From the NCBI RefSeq assembly GCF_014137865.1, contig NZ_JACGWU010000005.1, positions 1 to 64,000 of the forward strand: a stretch of 64,000 nucleotides of DNA, given 5' to 3'. This document shows positions 35,179 through 44,301 of this stretch, one piece after another (the first letter of the stretch is position 1; each line of letters opens with the position of its first letter). A model generated the notes under the pieces. It made no database searches and was not told the DNA's origin. It worked only from the letters and a program-made list of their open reading frames with translations. The DNA comes from Alpinimonas psychrophila. Its GTDB lineage: Bacteria; Actinomycetota; Actinomycetes; Actinomycetales; Microbacteriaceae. A program made the translations under genes and the position numbers.

Positions 35179-35229
35179 GTGGCGAGTGGGGGATTCGAAC
35201 CCTCGAATGCTGAGCAGTCTGATTTACAG
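35179..35229 (-). repeat. attR: 51-bp direct repeat within tRNA-Tyr
   Basis: Identical over 51 bp to 27549-27599. It forms the 3' half of the intact tRNA-Tyr gene, so the element restores the tRNA on integration. Confidence 0.93.
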
Positions 35230-35261
35230 TCAGATCCCTTTGGCCGCTTGGGTAACTCGCC
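35180..35261 (-). tRNA. tRNA-Tyr (GUA)
   Basis: An 82-nt class II tRNA with acceptor GGCGAGT/ACTCGCC, anticodon GTA in a CTGTAAA loop and a long variable arm. The T loop is normal (TTCGAAT), and the T stem has one A-C mismatch. CCA is not encoded. It is the integration target of the element. Confidence 0.95.
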
Positions 35262-35352
35262 ATCGCACGCCCAACCACGTTAAACACAATCGGGCGCGCC
35301 TGACAACAATACCGGTGGCAAGGCCTCAACGAAAAATCGTACAGACGTCGAT

Positions 35353-36117
35353 TCAGGAGGTCGACGCCGCCTCGGCATATTCGTCGGCCTTTGCTGCAAT
35401 ATCAATGATGTATTGGGGTGCTTGGTTATAAGCCGTCACGGCCTTGTCCCAGCCGGCGCGCGTGCTCAGATCGCTGCCGGAGAAACAGAGGTAGCCAGCG
35501 GCAGCCAGAGTGGAATCGTCAATCTGTTGCCCGTCTTCGGAACCATCAAGGTTGCCATCGACGTGCCAGGCAGCCCACGTTGCCGGAATAATTTGCATGG
35601 GACCGACCGCGCGATCGTACTCAGCAGTGCCATCAAAGTTACCATCGTCGAAATCGGGGATGTTCATAAACTGGCCACCGGTGAGGGGCACGCCGTAGAT
35701 GGGTTTGCTCGCAAAGCCGTCGGGCAATATTTTTCCCCCAAAGATGGTGCCGTGGTGCGACTCCACCCAGCCGATGGCTGCCAGCGTGTTCCAGCTCACC
35801 TGACAGGTGGGATCTGTGTTTGACTTACGGAGGGCAACGCCGGCGTAGGCATAAAGCGTGCGCTCCGGAATTCCGGTAGCTGCCGCCGTCTGCACAACCC
35901 AGTCTTCGTCGGCGAGAATGTTCACCGGCGTCGGGCGTATCTGCGCCTCGGAGATTCCCGCTGCGAGTTTCGGCAGGGGAGCGGCCACCGGAAAGGGCAT
36001 CGACGCGTTCGGCGGGGCAATACTCGCCACGGCACAAGAGGCAATCGCCCACACAAACCCCGCAATGATGCCCACAGAGATGAACGTGCGGCGCAGACGC
36101 ACTTTTCGGGAAGCCAT
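35353..36117 (-). CDS. Secreted lytic transglycosylase (SLT domain)
   Basis: This 254-residue protein has a basic N-terminus and membrane/signal segment ([20 protein letters not shown]), then an extracytoplasmic SLT domain. [13 protein letters not shown] holds the catalytic Glu, followed by [16 protein letters not shown] and the C-terminal [12 protein letters not shown] motif. It is expected to cleave glycan strands of peptidoglycan. I chose ATG 36117 because the signal segment follows directly. Confidence 0.88.
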   Translation of the reverse strand: MASRKVRLRRTFISVGIIAGFVWAIASCAVASIAPPNASMPFPVAAPLPKLAAGISEAQIRPTPVNILADEDWVVQTAAATGIPERTLYAYAGVALRKSNTDPTCQVSWNTLAAIGWVESHHGTIFGGKILPDGFASKPIYGVPLTGGQFMNIPDFDDGNFDGTAEYDRAVGPMQIIPATWAAWHVDGNLDGSEDGQQIDDSTLAAAGYLCFSGSDLSTRAGWDKAVTAYNQAPQYIIDIAAKADEYAEAASTS

Positions 36118-36202
36118 GGTGGTCCTATTCTGCTGGGTAGCGCTGACAATTAGCCGAAGGCGTGAGGTGGGCCACGGCATCCGGTCTCGATATCATGGAG
36201 TT

Positions 36203-36691
36203 ATGGCTGACTCTTCTTTTGACATCGTAAGCAAGGTCGACAAGATGGAGGCCGACAACGCCATCAATCAAGCCGCTAAAGAGATTGAGACGCGCTACGA
36301 CTTCAAAGGTGTCGGCGCCTCGGTGGGCTGGAGCGGCGAGAAGATTCTGATGAAGGCCAGTGCTGAGGAACGCGTCAAGGCCGTGCTCGAAGTCCTTGAG
36401 CAAAAAATGATCAAGCGCGGTATTTCTTTGCGTAGCTTGGATGCCGGTGAGCCCTTCGCCAGCGGCAAGGAATACCGCATCGAGGCCACCCTCAAGCAGG
36501 GCATCGATCAGGAGCACGCCAAGAAGGTCACCAAGCTCATTCGTGACGAGGCGCCAAAGACGATTAAGACACAAATTCAGGGTGAAGAAGTCCGCGTGAC
36601 GTCTAAGAGCCGTGACGACTTGCAGACCACGATGGCGCTGCTGAAGGGTGCCGACCTTGAGGTCGACCTCCAGTTCGTCAACTTTCGCTAA
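36203..36691 (+). CDS. yajQ: YajQ family nucleotide-binding protein
   Basis: This 162-residue protein matches UPF0234/YajQ throughout, from [20 protein letters not shown] through RYDFKGV to the C-terminal [17 protein letters not shown]. YajQ proteins form two ferredoxin-like domains that bind nucleotides; in xanthomonads one binds cyclic di-GMP. The ATG at 36203 has GGAG upstream, and the frame is open far further upstream without family character. Confidence 0.95.
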   Translation: MADSSFDIVSKVDKMEADNAINQAAKEIETRYDFKGVGASVGWSGEKILMKASAEERVKAVLEVLEQKMIKRGISLRSLDAGEPFASGKEYRIEATLKQGIDQEHAKKVTKLIRDEAPKTIKTQIQGEEVRVTSKSRDDLQTTMALLKGADLEVDLQFVNFR

Positions 36692-36772
36692 AAAATTTCG
36701 CTAAAACGATAAACTAGGGTTTTACCCCTTAGCGCGCCACCGTGGTCGAGCTCGTCCAGAGAGTTGTTTTGC

Positions 36773-38224
36773 GTGCAAAAACGTGTCGTTGTTGTCGTTA
36801 TTTTGATCGTGGCATCCTTTATGGATTTGCTCGACACCACCGTCGTGAACGTGGCTCTGCCATCGATTCAAAAAGATTTGGATGCCTCAGCGTCTCAGCT
36901 CGAATGGATCATCAGCGGCTACGTCCTCGCCTTCGCCGTTCTCCTCATTACGGGCGGGCGCCTGGGTGATATTTTCGGTCGCAAACGCATGTTCCTCATC
37001 GGTGTCGCGGGGTTCACGGTGGCCTCGGCCGCGTGCGCCGGAGCAATTACGGGGGACATGCTCGTGATCTCCCGCGTTGTGCAAGGCCTGTTCGCCGCCC
37101 TGATGATTCCGCAAGTTCTCTCCGTCATTCAAGTCTTGTTCGCCCCCAAGGAGCGCGCGCCCATCTTTGGTGCCCTCGGGGCAATCTCCGGCCTGGCTGC
37201 CGTGGCAGGCCCCCTCATCGGTGGACTGCTTGTCACGGGTAACGTTCTAGATGTCGGATGGCGTTCCATTTTCCTGATCAACATTCCGGTCGGGATCGCG
37301 CTGTTCATCATGGCCCTCATCTTTGTTCCGGAGTCGCGTTCCACCCACGCTCTGCGCCTCGACATCCTGGGCGTTGTCCTGGTCTCTGTCGGTCTCTTCC
37401 TCGGTGTCTTCGGGTTGATTGAGGGACGCGGCGAAGATTGGGCCGGTTGGATCTGGGCAATGCTCATTGCCAGTCCGATTGTGTTGGCCACCTTCGTTTG
37501 GTACCAGGCTCGTCGTGACCGCCTACAGGGCTCGGCGCTGGTTCCCCCGAGCCTTTTTGGCAATCGCGGATACGCCGCCGGCTCGATCGTGCAGTTCACC
37601 TTCTCGGCATCCATCGGAGCCTTCTTTCTCGTGCTCGTGCTCTATCTGCAGATTGGGCTCGGCTTCTCGGCAATCGATGCCGCCTTGGCAACGCTTCCCT
37701 TTAGCATCGGCGCTCTCGTCGGTAGCGGTGTCGCCGTTCCGCTCGGGCCTCTGCTAGGAAAGTGGCTCATTGCCGCCGGTGCCGCCGCGCAGGTCGGGGG
37801 ATTCTTCTGGATGACCTCAATCGTTCGCGAAACGGGAAATGCTTTGGCGGGCCCCGATTTGATTCTGCCCATGGCTCTTGCGGGCTTGGGGCTCACGTTG
37901 GAAATCGTTCCCCTGCTGGATCTCGCGCTGGCGAACACGGCGACGACGAATGCCGGTGCAGCATCCGGGGTATTCGGCATGATTCAGCAGGTCGGCTCGG
38001 CCCTCGGCATCGCCGTGGTCGGCGTGATCTTCTTCGGCATCATCGGCGTGGATTTCTCTCCCGCGACCCTTCGCGAGGCATTCCTCGGCGGCATCTGGGT
38101 GCCGATCACAGCACTTTCGCTCTCGATCGTAGCGGCGATGTTCCTGCCCAGCGTCGCCGCCGTCAAGCGTCACAAGGCGGAAGCCGAAGAAGCCGAACAA
38201 GAAGTCGACTCGATCCTGATCTAG
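36773..38224 (+). CDS. MFS drug exporter of the DHA2 family
   Basis: This 483-residue protein with 14 predicted helices has the DHA2 marks: FMDLLDTTVVNVALPSIQ in helix 1, GGRLGDIFGRKRMF in the first loop, and GPLIGGLL in helix 5. It is a second DHA2 exporter, unlike the one at 25994-27397 in length and C-terminal tail (acidic, Glu-rich end). GTG 36773 is favoured by GAGAG 9 nt upstream; TTG 36764 is possible. Confidence 0.9.
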   Translation: MQKRVVVVVILIVASFMDLLDTTVVNVALPSIQKDLDASASQLEWIISGYVLAFAVLLITGGRLGDIFGRKRMFLIGVAGFTVASAACAGAITGDMLVISRVVQGLFAALMIPQVLSVIQVLFAPKERAPIFGALGAISGLAAVAGPLIGGLLVTGNVLDVGWRSIFLINIPVGIALFIMALIFVPESRSTHALRLDILGVVLVSVGLFLGVFGLIEGRGEDWAGWIWAMLIASPIVLATFVWYQARRDRLQGSALVPPSLFGNRGYAAGSIVQFTFSASIGAFFLVLVLYLQIGLGFSAIDAALATLPFSIGALVGSGVAVPLGPLLGKWLIAAGAAAQVGGFFWMTSIVRETGNALAGPDLILPMALAGLGLTLEIVPLLDLALANTATTNAGAASGVFGMIQQVGSALGIAVVGVIFFGIIGVDFSPATLREAFLGGIWVPITALSLSIVAAMFLPSVAAVKRHKAEAEEAEQEVDSILI

Positions 38225-38290
38225 TCAGAGTGGTTTGCGTTGAGACCGCACGAAATGCGATCAGGGGCGTGATTTCTTCGTCGAGGTCCC

Positions 38291-39850
38291 TTATTTAAAG
38301 CCGATGACGCCCTCGCCCCAGGCGCGACGGATCTCGCCTTCGGGGTCGTTCTCGACGACATCCTTGGTGTTAATGATGAGCGTGGCGCGAGTCGTTTCGT
38401 CATAGCGGGGCCACGCACCATCGGGCGTTGACGGGTCGCTACTGCCGACAAAAGCAAGCCAGTGCGCCTGCATACGAGCCGAAATCTCGTGCGCTTCTCT
38501 CAAACCACCCAGCTTGAAGCTAATGTCCTTGTTGCGCACCTTGTCGGGAAGGTTGCCAAAAACATAGGGCAGCTCGGTGGCGTGAGAGGCCCCAATGCCC
38601 AGCAATTTCATGAGGGGAGTTGCGGTATCAAAGCGGTACATGAAGGTCGGGGCGAAGCGACTGTGCGCCTCGGCCACCCAGATGGAGGGCATGCGAAAAC
38701 CTGCGTCGCGTGAAATTTCCATGGCACCTTTTTGCTTCGGGTAGTCCTTGTAGACGGCCGTAATCTGGCCCTCCATCTGCGCCAGTTCGGGGCTTTCCGC
38801 CGAGACCTGTTCGAACATCTCATGAATCGCAGCCTCGCTGATGGGCATCAGCGGCGACTTCATCATCTTGAAGAGCGACGCCTCGTCGTGATTGGTGCCG
38901 ATGAGCAAAGGGATGCGTGCAGCACCTCCGGTCCGAAAAATGTTGATGGGATAGTCCGTCACGATGTCGCCGTCGACCACGGGAGCAAAAGCAACCGTGC
39001 CCGGTGCCGTGGTCGCAACGTGACTCAAGAGTTTCGCGGTTGACGCGGCGAGAGTCGTGGCATCCATTTCTCGCAAAACCGTCTTGGCCTTGTCGTGCTG
39101 CACGACGATGAGGTCGAGATAATCGCCGGCCACGATGGTTGCCCGTTCCGTTCCGTAGACGCTGGATGCCGGGGAACTCTGGGCGATCGCCTTATGAAAG
39201 AGACCCGCGGCCTTGGGGCTGGTCATGAGGGTGGTCACGCATCCGCCACCGGCAGATTCGCCAAACAACGTCACATCCTCCGGGTCCCCGCCGAACGCCG
39301 CGATGTTGTCCCTCACCCATTCCAGCGCGGCGATAATGTCGCGCAGCCCAAGATTCGAGTCGAAGACATGCGTCTCATCGCCAAAGGAGGAGAAGTCGAG
39401 AAACCCGAGGGCGCCGAGCCGGTAGTTAATGGTGACAACAACGACATCCCCATGTTCGGCGAGTGAGCGACCGTCGTACACAGCCTGGGCCGCGAAACCG
39501 ATGAAGTAGGCCCCGCCGTGAATCCACAGCATGACCGGGCGAGCCCGAGTGTCACCGTCTTCGCGATCAGGCGCCCAAATATTGAGGCTGAGACAATCCT
39601 CCGCGATATGGAGGCCGACGGGTAACGGAATAATCTTGCTCGCATGTTGAGGCGCAACGTTTCCAAATTCGAGAGCGTCCCGAACACCATCCCAGGCGGG
39701 GTGCGGTTGCGGCGACCTAAGGCGCAACTCGCCTACGGGATCAGCGGCATAGGGAATCCCCAACCAGCGATGTGTCGGCCCATCATGGGCACCGCGAACC
39801 GTTCCCGTGGTGGTCTCGATCAGCAGTGATTCGTCTGTAAAAGCGCTCAT
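38291..39850 (-). CDS. Carboxylesterase type B family protein
   Basis: This 519-residue alpha/beta hydrolase of the carboxylesterase/cholinesterase family has RWLGIPYAADPVGELRL near the N-terminus, the EDCLSLNIWAP motif, the nucleophile elbow GESAGGG, and the catalytic His region GASHATELPYVFGN. There is no signal peptide, so it is probably cytosolic. It should hydrolyse esters of aromatic or aliphatic acids; the substrate is unknown. ATG 39850 is chosen because the conserved part starts soon after. Confidence 0.92.
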   Translation of the reverse strand: MSAFTDESLLIETTTGTVRGAHDGPTHRWLGIPYAADPVGELRLRSPQPHPAWDGVRDALEFGNVAPQHASKIIPLPVGLHIAEDCLSLNIWAPDREDGDTRARPVMLWIHGGAYFIGFAAQAVYDGRSLAEHGDVVVVTINYRLGALGFLDFSSFGDETHVFDSNLGLRDIIAALEWVRDNIAAFGGDPEDVTLFGESAGGGCVTTLMTSPKAAGLFHKAIAQSSPASSVYGTERATIVAGDYLDLIVVQHDKAKTVLREMDATTLAASTAKLLSHVATTAPGTVAFAPVVDGDIVTDYPINIFRTGGAARIPLLIGTNHDEASLFKMMKSPLMPISEAAIHEMFEQVSAESPELAQMEGQITAVYKDYPKQKGAMEISRDAGFRMPSIWVAEAHSRFAPTFMYRFDTATPLMKLLGIGASHATELPYVFGNLPDKVRNKDISFKLGGLREAHEISARMQAHWLAFVGSSDPSTPDGAWPRYDETTRATLIINTKDVVENDPEGEIRRAWGEGVIGFK

Positions 39851-39919
39851 ACGCGCCACTCTACCCAGCAAATCTTGCCGATAACTGAAACCGTCTAAGG
39901 CACAACCGTGGCGGAAATT

Positions 39920-40804
39920 TTAGAGGATGTCTTCGAGCGTGCGCGGTGGGTGCCCGGTGAGCATTTGCACGGTTCCGTTGACGACCGCCAGCTCCCCAGA
40001 CGCAATCGCGGTGTACGTGCTAACCCACGCATCCAGCTGCCATTGCGGGGCGTTGTAGTGGGCCCGGCTGGCATGCGCTTCCTCAATCGTTTCGTTCACA
40101 AATGTCAGGGGCTTTCCCAAAATAACGGATGCCCGGCTCGCCACCTCCGTCAGGGTTAACGCCTCGGGCCCGGTCAGTTCAAGCGTGCGTCCCGCCTGCA
40201 ACTCGGGTTTGCGCAGTACGGCGACCGCGACATCGGCCACGTCGGCACGTGCCACAGCCGCAACGCGACCCTCGCCGGCCGGCCCGCGAATAACGCCGTT
40301 CTCGTCAGCAAATAGCGGCAGAACATCCAGGTAAAAGTTGTCCCGCAGAATCGTGAACGCCATGCCGGAGGCCCGAATAGCCTCCTCGGTCAGCCCGTGA
40401 TCGCGGCCCAACGTGAAGATTGCTTCGGGTCCCGCTCCCACAAACGAGGTGTACACGATGTGTTTTACGCCAGCTGTGACGGCTGCGGCGATGACAGTGC
40501 GGTGCTGGGTCACGCGATCCTCGGCCTCGCTCGCCGAGACCATGAAGAACACGTCCACGCCGGCCAGTGCCTTTTCGCAGGCAGCGGCATCCGCGTAATC
40601 GGCCACGCGAATCTCGACGCCGTCCCGCTGGGGTGCCCGCGATGCATCACGAACGAGACCAATGAGGTGGCCATGCTCCCCGATGTTGGCAAGGCGGCGC
40701 AACACCGCACCACCGACATGACCGGTTACGCCGCTGATGGCGACGGTCATCGTTTCGGGCGCCATTACCAGCGGGGTGAGCAGGGACTGTGGAGGAGTCG
40801 TCAT
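39920..40804 (-). CDS. NmrA-like NAD(P)-binding protein (atypical SDR)
   Basis: This 294-residue protein has VAISGVTGHVGGAVLRRLAN, a Rossmann GxxGxxG variant, and the NmrA pattern VKHIVYTSFVGAG and FTILRDNFYLDVL. It resembles NAD(P)H:quinone oxidoreductase QOR2-type or redox-sensing proteins. The ATG at 40804 overlaps the TGA of the upstream hydrolase gene (ATGA), so they are co-translated. Confidence 0.88.
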   Translation of the reverse strand: MTTPPQSLLTPLVMAPETMTVAISGVTGHVGGAVLRRLANIGEHGHLIGLVRDASRAPQRDGVEIRVADYADAAACEKALAGVDVFFMVSASEAEDRVTQHRTVIAAAVTAGVKHIVYTSFVGAGPEAIFTLGRDHGLTEEAIRASGMAFTILRDNFYLDVLPLFADENGVIRGPAGEGRVAAVARADVADVAVAVLRKPELQAGRTLELTGPEALTLTEVASRASVILGKPLTFVNETIEEAHASRAHYNAPQWQLDAWVSTYTAIASGELAVVNGTVQMLTGHPPRTLEDIL

Positions 40805-41820
40805 AGGTAGGCCTTCAACCATCGGGTGAGCTCGCGGAATGCCCGTTCGCGGGCAGATTTTTCGGAGAGAAAAACGTCGTGCAGTGCATTGGGAATGCGC
40901 GCAACGGTCGTCAGTTTGCCCAGCTGATGCACGCGTGCGGCGACAATGTTGACGTCAATGGCGACATCCGCCTGCATCATGTCCTTGCTCCACCGAGGGG
41001 TCAGCAAACTCTTGGTGGAAAGCAGCGTAAAGATGGGAACGTCAATATCCAGCCCGGCAGCGATGCGGGCGTGACCGGCCAGAATGGCGTTCAGCCAGCC
41101 CGTACGCACCGTGAACCCGTGTTCAGGGCGCCAGTCGATGTTGAAATCCCACTCGCCCTCCCTTTTATCCCAGATCGAGCGAACGTAGAACCCTCGGTCA
41201 ATGTTTGCCATGGGAGCCATCGGGTTCATCCGAGCTTGAAACCCCACAACGGGCGCGGCCATCGTGCGCGCCGCCGCTGTGAGCTGATACTCCAACCAGG
41301 GGCTGTTTAAGACAACAGCCGACATGCGGCCAGGGTTTCTTGTCGCCCACAGACTTAGAACGAGCCCCCCGGTCGAGTGCCCCATCAGCACGAGCTTGCG
41401 TGTCGGAGACTGCCCTTCGCCGTGTCCCATCCGAGTGAGCGCGGCTTCGATGTCCTCGTCATACGTAGCGAGTCTGTCGATGTATCCGGGGGTTTGATGC
41501 GGACGTATACTGCGTCCGTACTTGCGCAGATCCAGCGCGTAAAAGCGTGCCCCGAGACTACGCCAGTATTCGGCGAGGTGCGCCTGAAAGAAGTAGTCCG
41601 AGTACCCGTGGATGTAAATCACGTCGGTATTGTGCGCAATTGTTCCGTCTGGTGCTGCGAAACCAAGACGCTGCCAGAATCCCCGACGAGACCACGACTC
41701 GGGTTGTGGCAGGTAGCGCACCAAAGTTGCCACCACCTCGCCCTCGGAGTCGGACTTCAGCGGCAGGGTGAGTTGCTCAAATCCGTCGCCGAGAGTATCA
41801 GCAACCCAATCTTGGCTCAT
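40801..41820 (-). CDS. Alpha/beta hydrolase (serine aminopeptidase S33-like)
   Basis: This 339-residue hydrolase has the oxyanion-region motif YIHGYSDYFFQ, the nucleophile elbow LMGHSTGGLVLSLW, and a C-terminal HDVFLSEKSARERAF segment with the catalytic His, as in monoacylglycerol lipase-like S33 proteins. The substrate is unknown. It lies between the TetR gene and the NmrA gene with 4-bp overlaps on both sides, forming one operon. Confidence 0.9.
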   Translation of the reverse strand: MSQDWVADTLGDGFEQLTLPLKSDSEGEVVATLVRYLPQPESWSRRGFWQRLGFAAPDGTIAHNTDVIYIHGYSDYFFQAHLAEYWRSLGARFYALDLRKYGRSIRPHQTPGYIDRLATYDEDIEAALTRMGHGEGQSPTRKLVLMGHSTGGLVLSLWATRNPGRMSAVVLNSPWLEYQLTAAARTMAAPVVGFQARMNPMAPMANIDRGFYVRSIWDKREGEWDFNIDWRPEHGFTVRTGWLNAILAGHARIAAGLDIDVPIFTLLSTKSLLTPRWSKDMMQADVAIDVNIVAARVHQLGKLTTVARIPNALHDVFLSEKSARERAFRELTRWLKAYL

Positions 41821-42509
41821 GACTTCTCCGCCTTGATCTGGACCAACCGATTCTCGAGCCCCATGACCAGCGCGCGAAGGCCTTCATTGAATGCGTCGTC
41901 GGGGATTTCCGCACCGTGTATCTCATCGCTACGCGCGAGCGTCACGCGTGCCAATTGCGGAAATTGTGTTCGATCTTCTCCTGGGTCCAGCATGTCAAAC
42001 GGTGCAATCGCATCAAGGGCAGAACCGAGAATAAACGATTCAAGCGCAACAATGACAGACAGCACTTTAGCCTCCGGCCAGCCGCCCGCAATGAACGAGG
42101 TGACGACCTGTTCATACATCGCCATGGTTATTCTGGCGTCGCTAATCGGCATAATGGCAAACATTGCAATTGTTGGCGGATGCGCGGCAAACGCCCCCCG
42201 GTATGAATATGCCCACCCGATCACAGCTTCATTCCATGGTTTTAGCAGAAATTCAGAGACATCAATTCGATCGCTCACACGTTCCCGAATGCCACTCAGC
42301 ACGTCTTCTTTTCCACTGACGTGGTTGTAGAGAGCCGATGGCTGAACCCTTAATTCAGCGGCGAGCCTCGCCATGGTGAATCCTTCAATCCCACTTTGGT
42401 CCAACAGGCGTAACCCGGCCTCAACAATTCGGGCACGATCAAGAATTGCTACCGTCGGTCTTCCGGCACGTCGTCGATCGCTCTCTACCACCTCTCTATC
42501 TTGACGCAT
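41817..42509 (-). CDS. TetR-family transcriptional regulator
   Basis: This 230-residue protein has an N-terminal TetR HTH (RIVEAGLRLLDQSGIEGFTM followed by LAAELRVQPSALYNHV) and a TetR-type C-terminal ligand domain. It heads the operon with the S33 hydrolase and NmrA genes and is divergent from the amidohydrolase gene. The 16-bp inverted repeat between them is its likely operator, so it probably represses both units. Confidence 0.9.
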   Translation of the reverse strand: MRQDREVVESDRRRAGRPTVAILDRARIVEAGLRLLDQSGIEGFTMARLAAELRVQPSALYNHVSGKEDVLSGIRERVSDRIDVSEFLLKPWNEAVIGWAYSYRGAFAAHPPTIAMFAIMPISDARITMAMYEQVVTSFIAGGWPEAKVLSVIVALESFILGSALDAIAPFDMLDPGEDRTQFPQLARVTLARSDEIHGAEIPDDAFNEGLRALVMGLENRLVQIKAEKS

Positions 42510-42549
42510 ATTGCTCCTTGTGTAGCGAGAACTTGACCCCTAGTATCGC

Positions 42550-42565
42550 AATAACGAACGTTATT
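42550..42565. promoter_or_regulatory. Inverted repeat, probable TetR operator
   Basis: AATAACG-AA-CGTTATT has perfect 7-bp arms around 2 bp. It lies in the 74-bp gap between the divergent TetR and amidohydrolase genes, 18 bp before the latter's ATG. Confidence 0.75.
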
Positions 42566-42583
42566 CATTTATGACTGGATGAG

Positions 42584-44230
42584 ATGCACACGACAATTTT
42601 CACCGGTGGTTGCGTCATTCGTAGCTTCCCACATGGCACCGAATCCAGCGCGCGTAACGCCGCCGGGGATTCTGACGCGCTCGCAATCCGCAACGGCATC
42701 ATTGTTGCCCTCGGGGTTGACGCCAAAAGATTACTTTCCGACGCCAGGGCTCACGGTGACGAAGCTGTGATTGAAGTTGATCTTGGCGGCGGGGTGCTCA
42801 TGCCTGCGATTGGTGAAGGCCATGCCCATCCCATACTTGGAGGCCTCGAACAGCTCGGGCCACAAGTTCGAGACTGCACGAGCATCGAAGCGATTGCCCA
42901 CCGAGTTCAAGACTTTGCCGAAGCGAACCCCAACCAAAAATGGATAGTTGGCGCGAGCTACGATGCCACACTCTCCCCCGGGGGACACTTTGATGCTCGG
43001 TGGCTCGACGTCACAGATCGGCCCGTTGTTCTGCGAGCTTGGGACTATCACACGGTATGGGTTAACACGGCTGCACTGGTTGCGGCAGGGATCACGGCCT
43101 CCTCGCCGGAGCCGCCGCTGGGGCGCATCATCCGTCGACCGGATGGCTCACCTCTGGGAACCTTGCAGGAGCAAGGGGCGATAGACCTCATTTCCGCGGT
43201 GTGTCCACCTCACACTGAAGAGGTGCGTGTGGAGGCGTTGGCGCGTGCCAGTACCCATTACATTCGCGAGGGCGTCACCTGGGTGCAAGACGCGTGGGTC
43301 GACATGGTCGATCTGGAAACCTATCTCACCGCCGCACAAACCGGTGTTCTCACCACACGCTTTAACCTAGCCCTCAGGGTCGACCCTCTACAGTGGCCAG
43401 CGCAATACAACAGTCTCATCGCCGCCCGGGAACGTGTTCGAGAACTCAACCATCCGCTTCTCACCTGCAATACCGTCAAATTCTTCCTAGACGGAGTCGT
43501 TGAAAATCGCACCGCATTCATGCTCGATTCTTTTTCAGATGATGCCTCGAATTCAGGGCTCCCCAATTGGGACCCCGAAGCCCTGGCACAGGCATGTCAG
43601 GCTCTGGACGCCGATGGATTCCAACTTCATTTGCACGCCATTGGCGACCGTGCGAATCGTCTGGCTCTCGATTGTGCGGAGGCAACCCGCCAGATGAACG
43701 GCGTACGAGATCGGAGGACTGTGATTGCTCATGTACATGTGCTCGCTGCCGAGGACATTGCCAGATTTGCGGAGCTGGATGTGATTGCGAACTTCGAACC
43801 TCTCTGGGCACAATCCGATGCCGTCATGCGTGACCTGACACTGCCTGCTCTGGGGCCCATCAGAGAAAGTTGGCAGTATCGAATAGGTGATCTGACCCGT
43901 TCTGGGGCGCATGTCTCGTTCGGCAGCGATTGGCCTGTCACCAGTAGCGATTGGCGCCCGGGAGTCGCAACAGCAGTCACGCGACAAACCCCCGACGGGC
44001 AGCCCGGCGGTGGCTGGACGCCAGAACAGCGCGTTGTTGCCGACATTGCCCTGGCCGCGTACACCCATGGGGTCGCCTATCAAGCTTTCGCGGATGACCG
44101 ACACATGCTGGCTGTGGGCCAAACAGCGGATGCCATCTGGCTCAGTCATGATCCCCGAGTCACAGCTCCTCACACCCTTCCCGCAATTGAAATCCTCGGA
44201 ACGTGGCTTGCCGGAAAACGAGTTCATTAA
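42584..44230 (+). CDS. Amidohydrolase (YtcJ-like, amidohydrolase 3 family)
   Basis: This 548-residue protein has the beta-sandwich start, then MPAIGEGHAHPILGG with the metal-binding His pair, later LDADGFQLHLHAIGDRANRL, and FGSDWPVTSSDW near the C-terminus with the catalytic Asp. It hydrolyses an unknown amide-like substrate. It is followed by a permease gene in the same direction, suggesting uptake and hydrolysis of one compound, and is likely controlled by the divergent TetR. Confidence 0.88.
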   Translation: MHTTIFTGGCVIRSFPHGTESSARNAAGDSDALAIRNGIIVALGVDAKRLLSDARAHGDEAVIEVDLGGGVLMPAIGEGHAHPILGGLEQLGPQVRDCTSIEAIAHRVQDFAEANPNQKWIVGASYDATLSPGGHFDARWLDVTDRPVVLRAWDYHTVWVNTAALVAAGITASSPEPPLGRIIRRPDGSPLGTLQEQGAIDLISAVCPPHTEEVRVEALARASTHYIREGVTWVQDAWVDMVDLETYLTAAQTGVLTTRFNLALRVDPLQWPAQYNSLIAARERVRELNHPLLTCNTVKFFLDGVVENRTAFMLDSFSDDASNSGLPNWDPEALAQACQALDADGFQLHLHAIGDRANRLALDCAEATRQMNGVRDRRTVIAHVHVLAAEDIARFAELDVIANFEPLWAQSDAVMRDLTLPALGPIRESWQYRIGDLTRSGAHVSFGSDWPVTSSDWRPGVATAVTRQTPDGQPGGGWTPEQRVVADIALAAYTHGVAYQAFADDRHMLAVGQTADAIWLSHDPRVTAPHTLPAIEILGTWLAGKRVH

Positions 44231-44301
44231 TATCCGTTCTCTCTATTGAACAGCTCCTCCCCCCAACCTGCTCATTACCTCAATCAAAGGAGATTTTGCA
44301 C

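Larger units (their letters stand above)
27549..35229. mobile_element. 7.7-kb integrative element in tRNA-Tyr
   Basis: The element is bounded by perfect 51-bp repeats of the tRNA-Tyr 3' half. The intact tRNA lies at the right end with the tyrosine integrase gene next to it. Short 11-bp repeats inside each end look like arm-type integrase sites. The interior holds an AlpA-type HTH protein, a phage-like replication protein, a hypothetical protein coupled to the integrase, an Abi_2 HEPN protein, a membrane nuclease fusion and about 1.7 kb of weakly coding DNA. There are no capsid, terminase, relaxase or FtsK-type transfer genes, so it is best described as a satellite-like or mobilisable genomic island. 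Confidence 0.9.
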
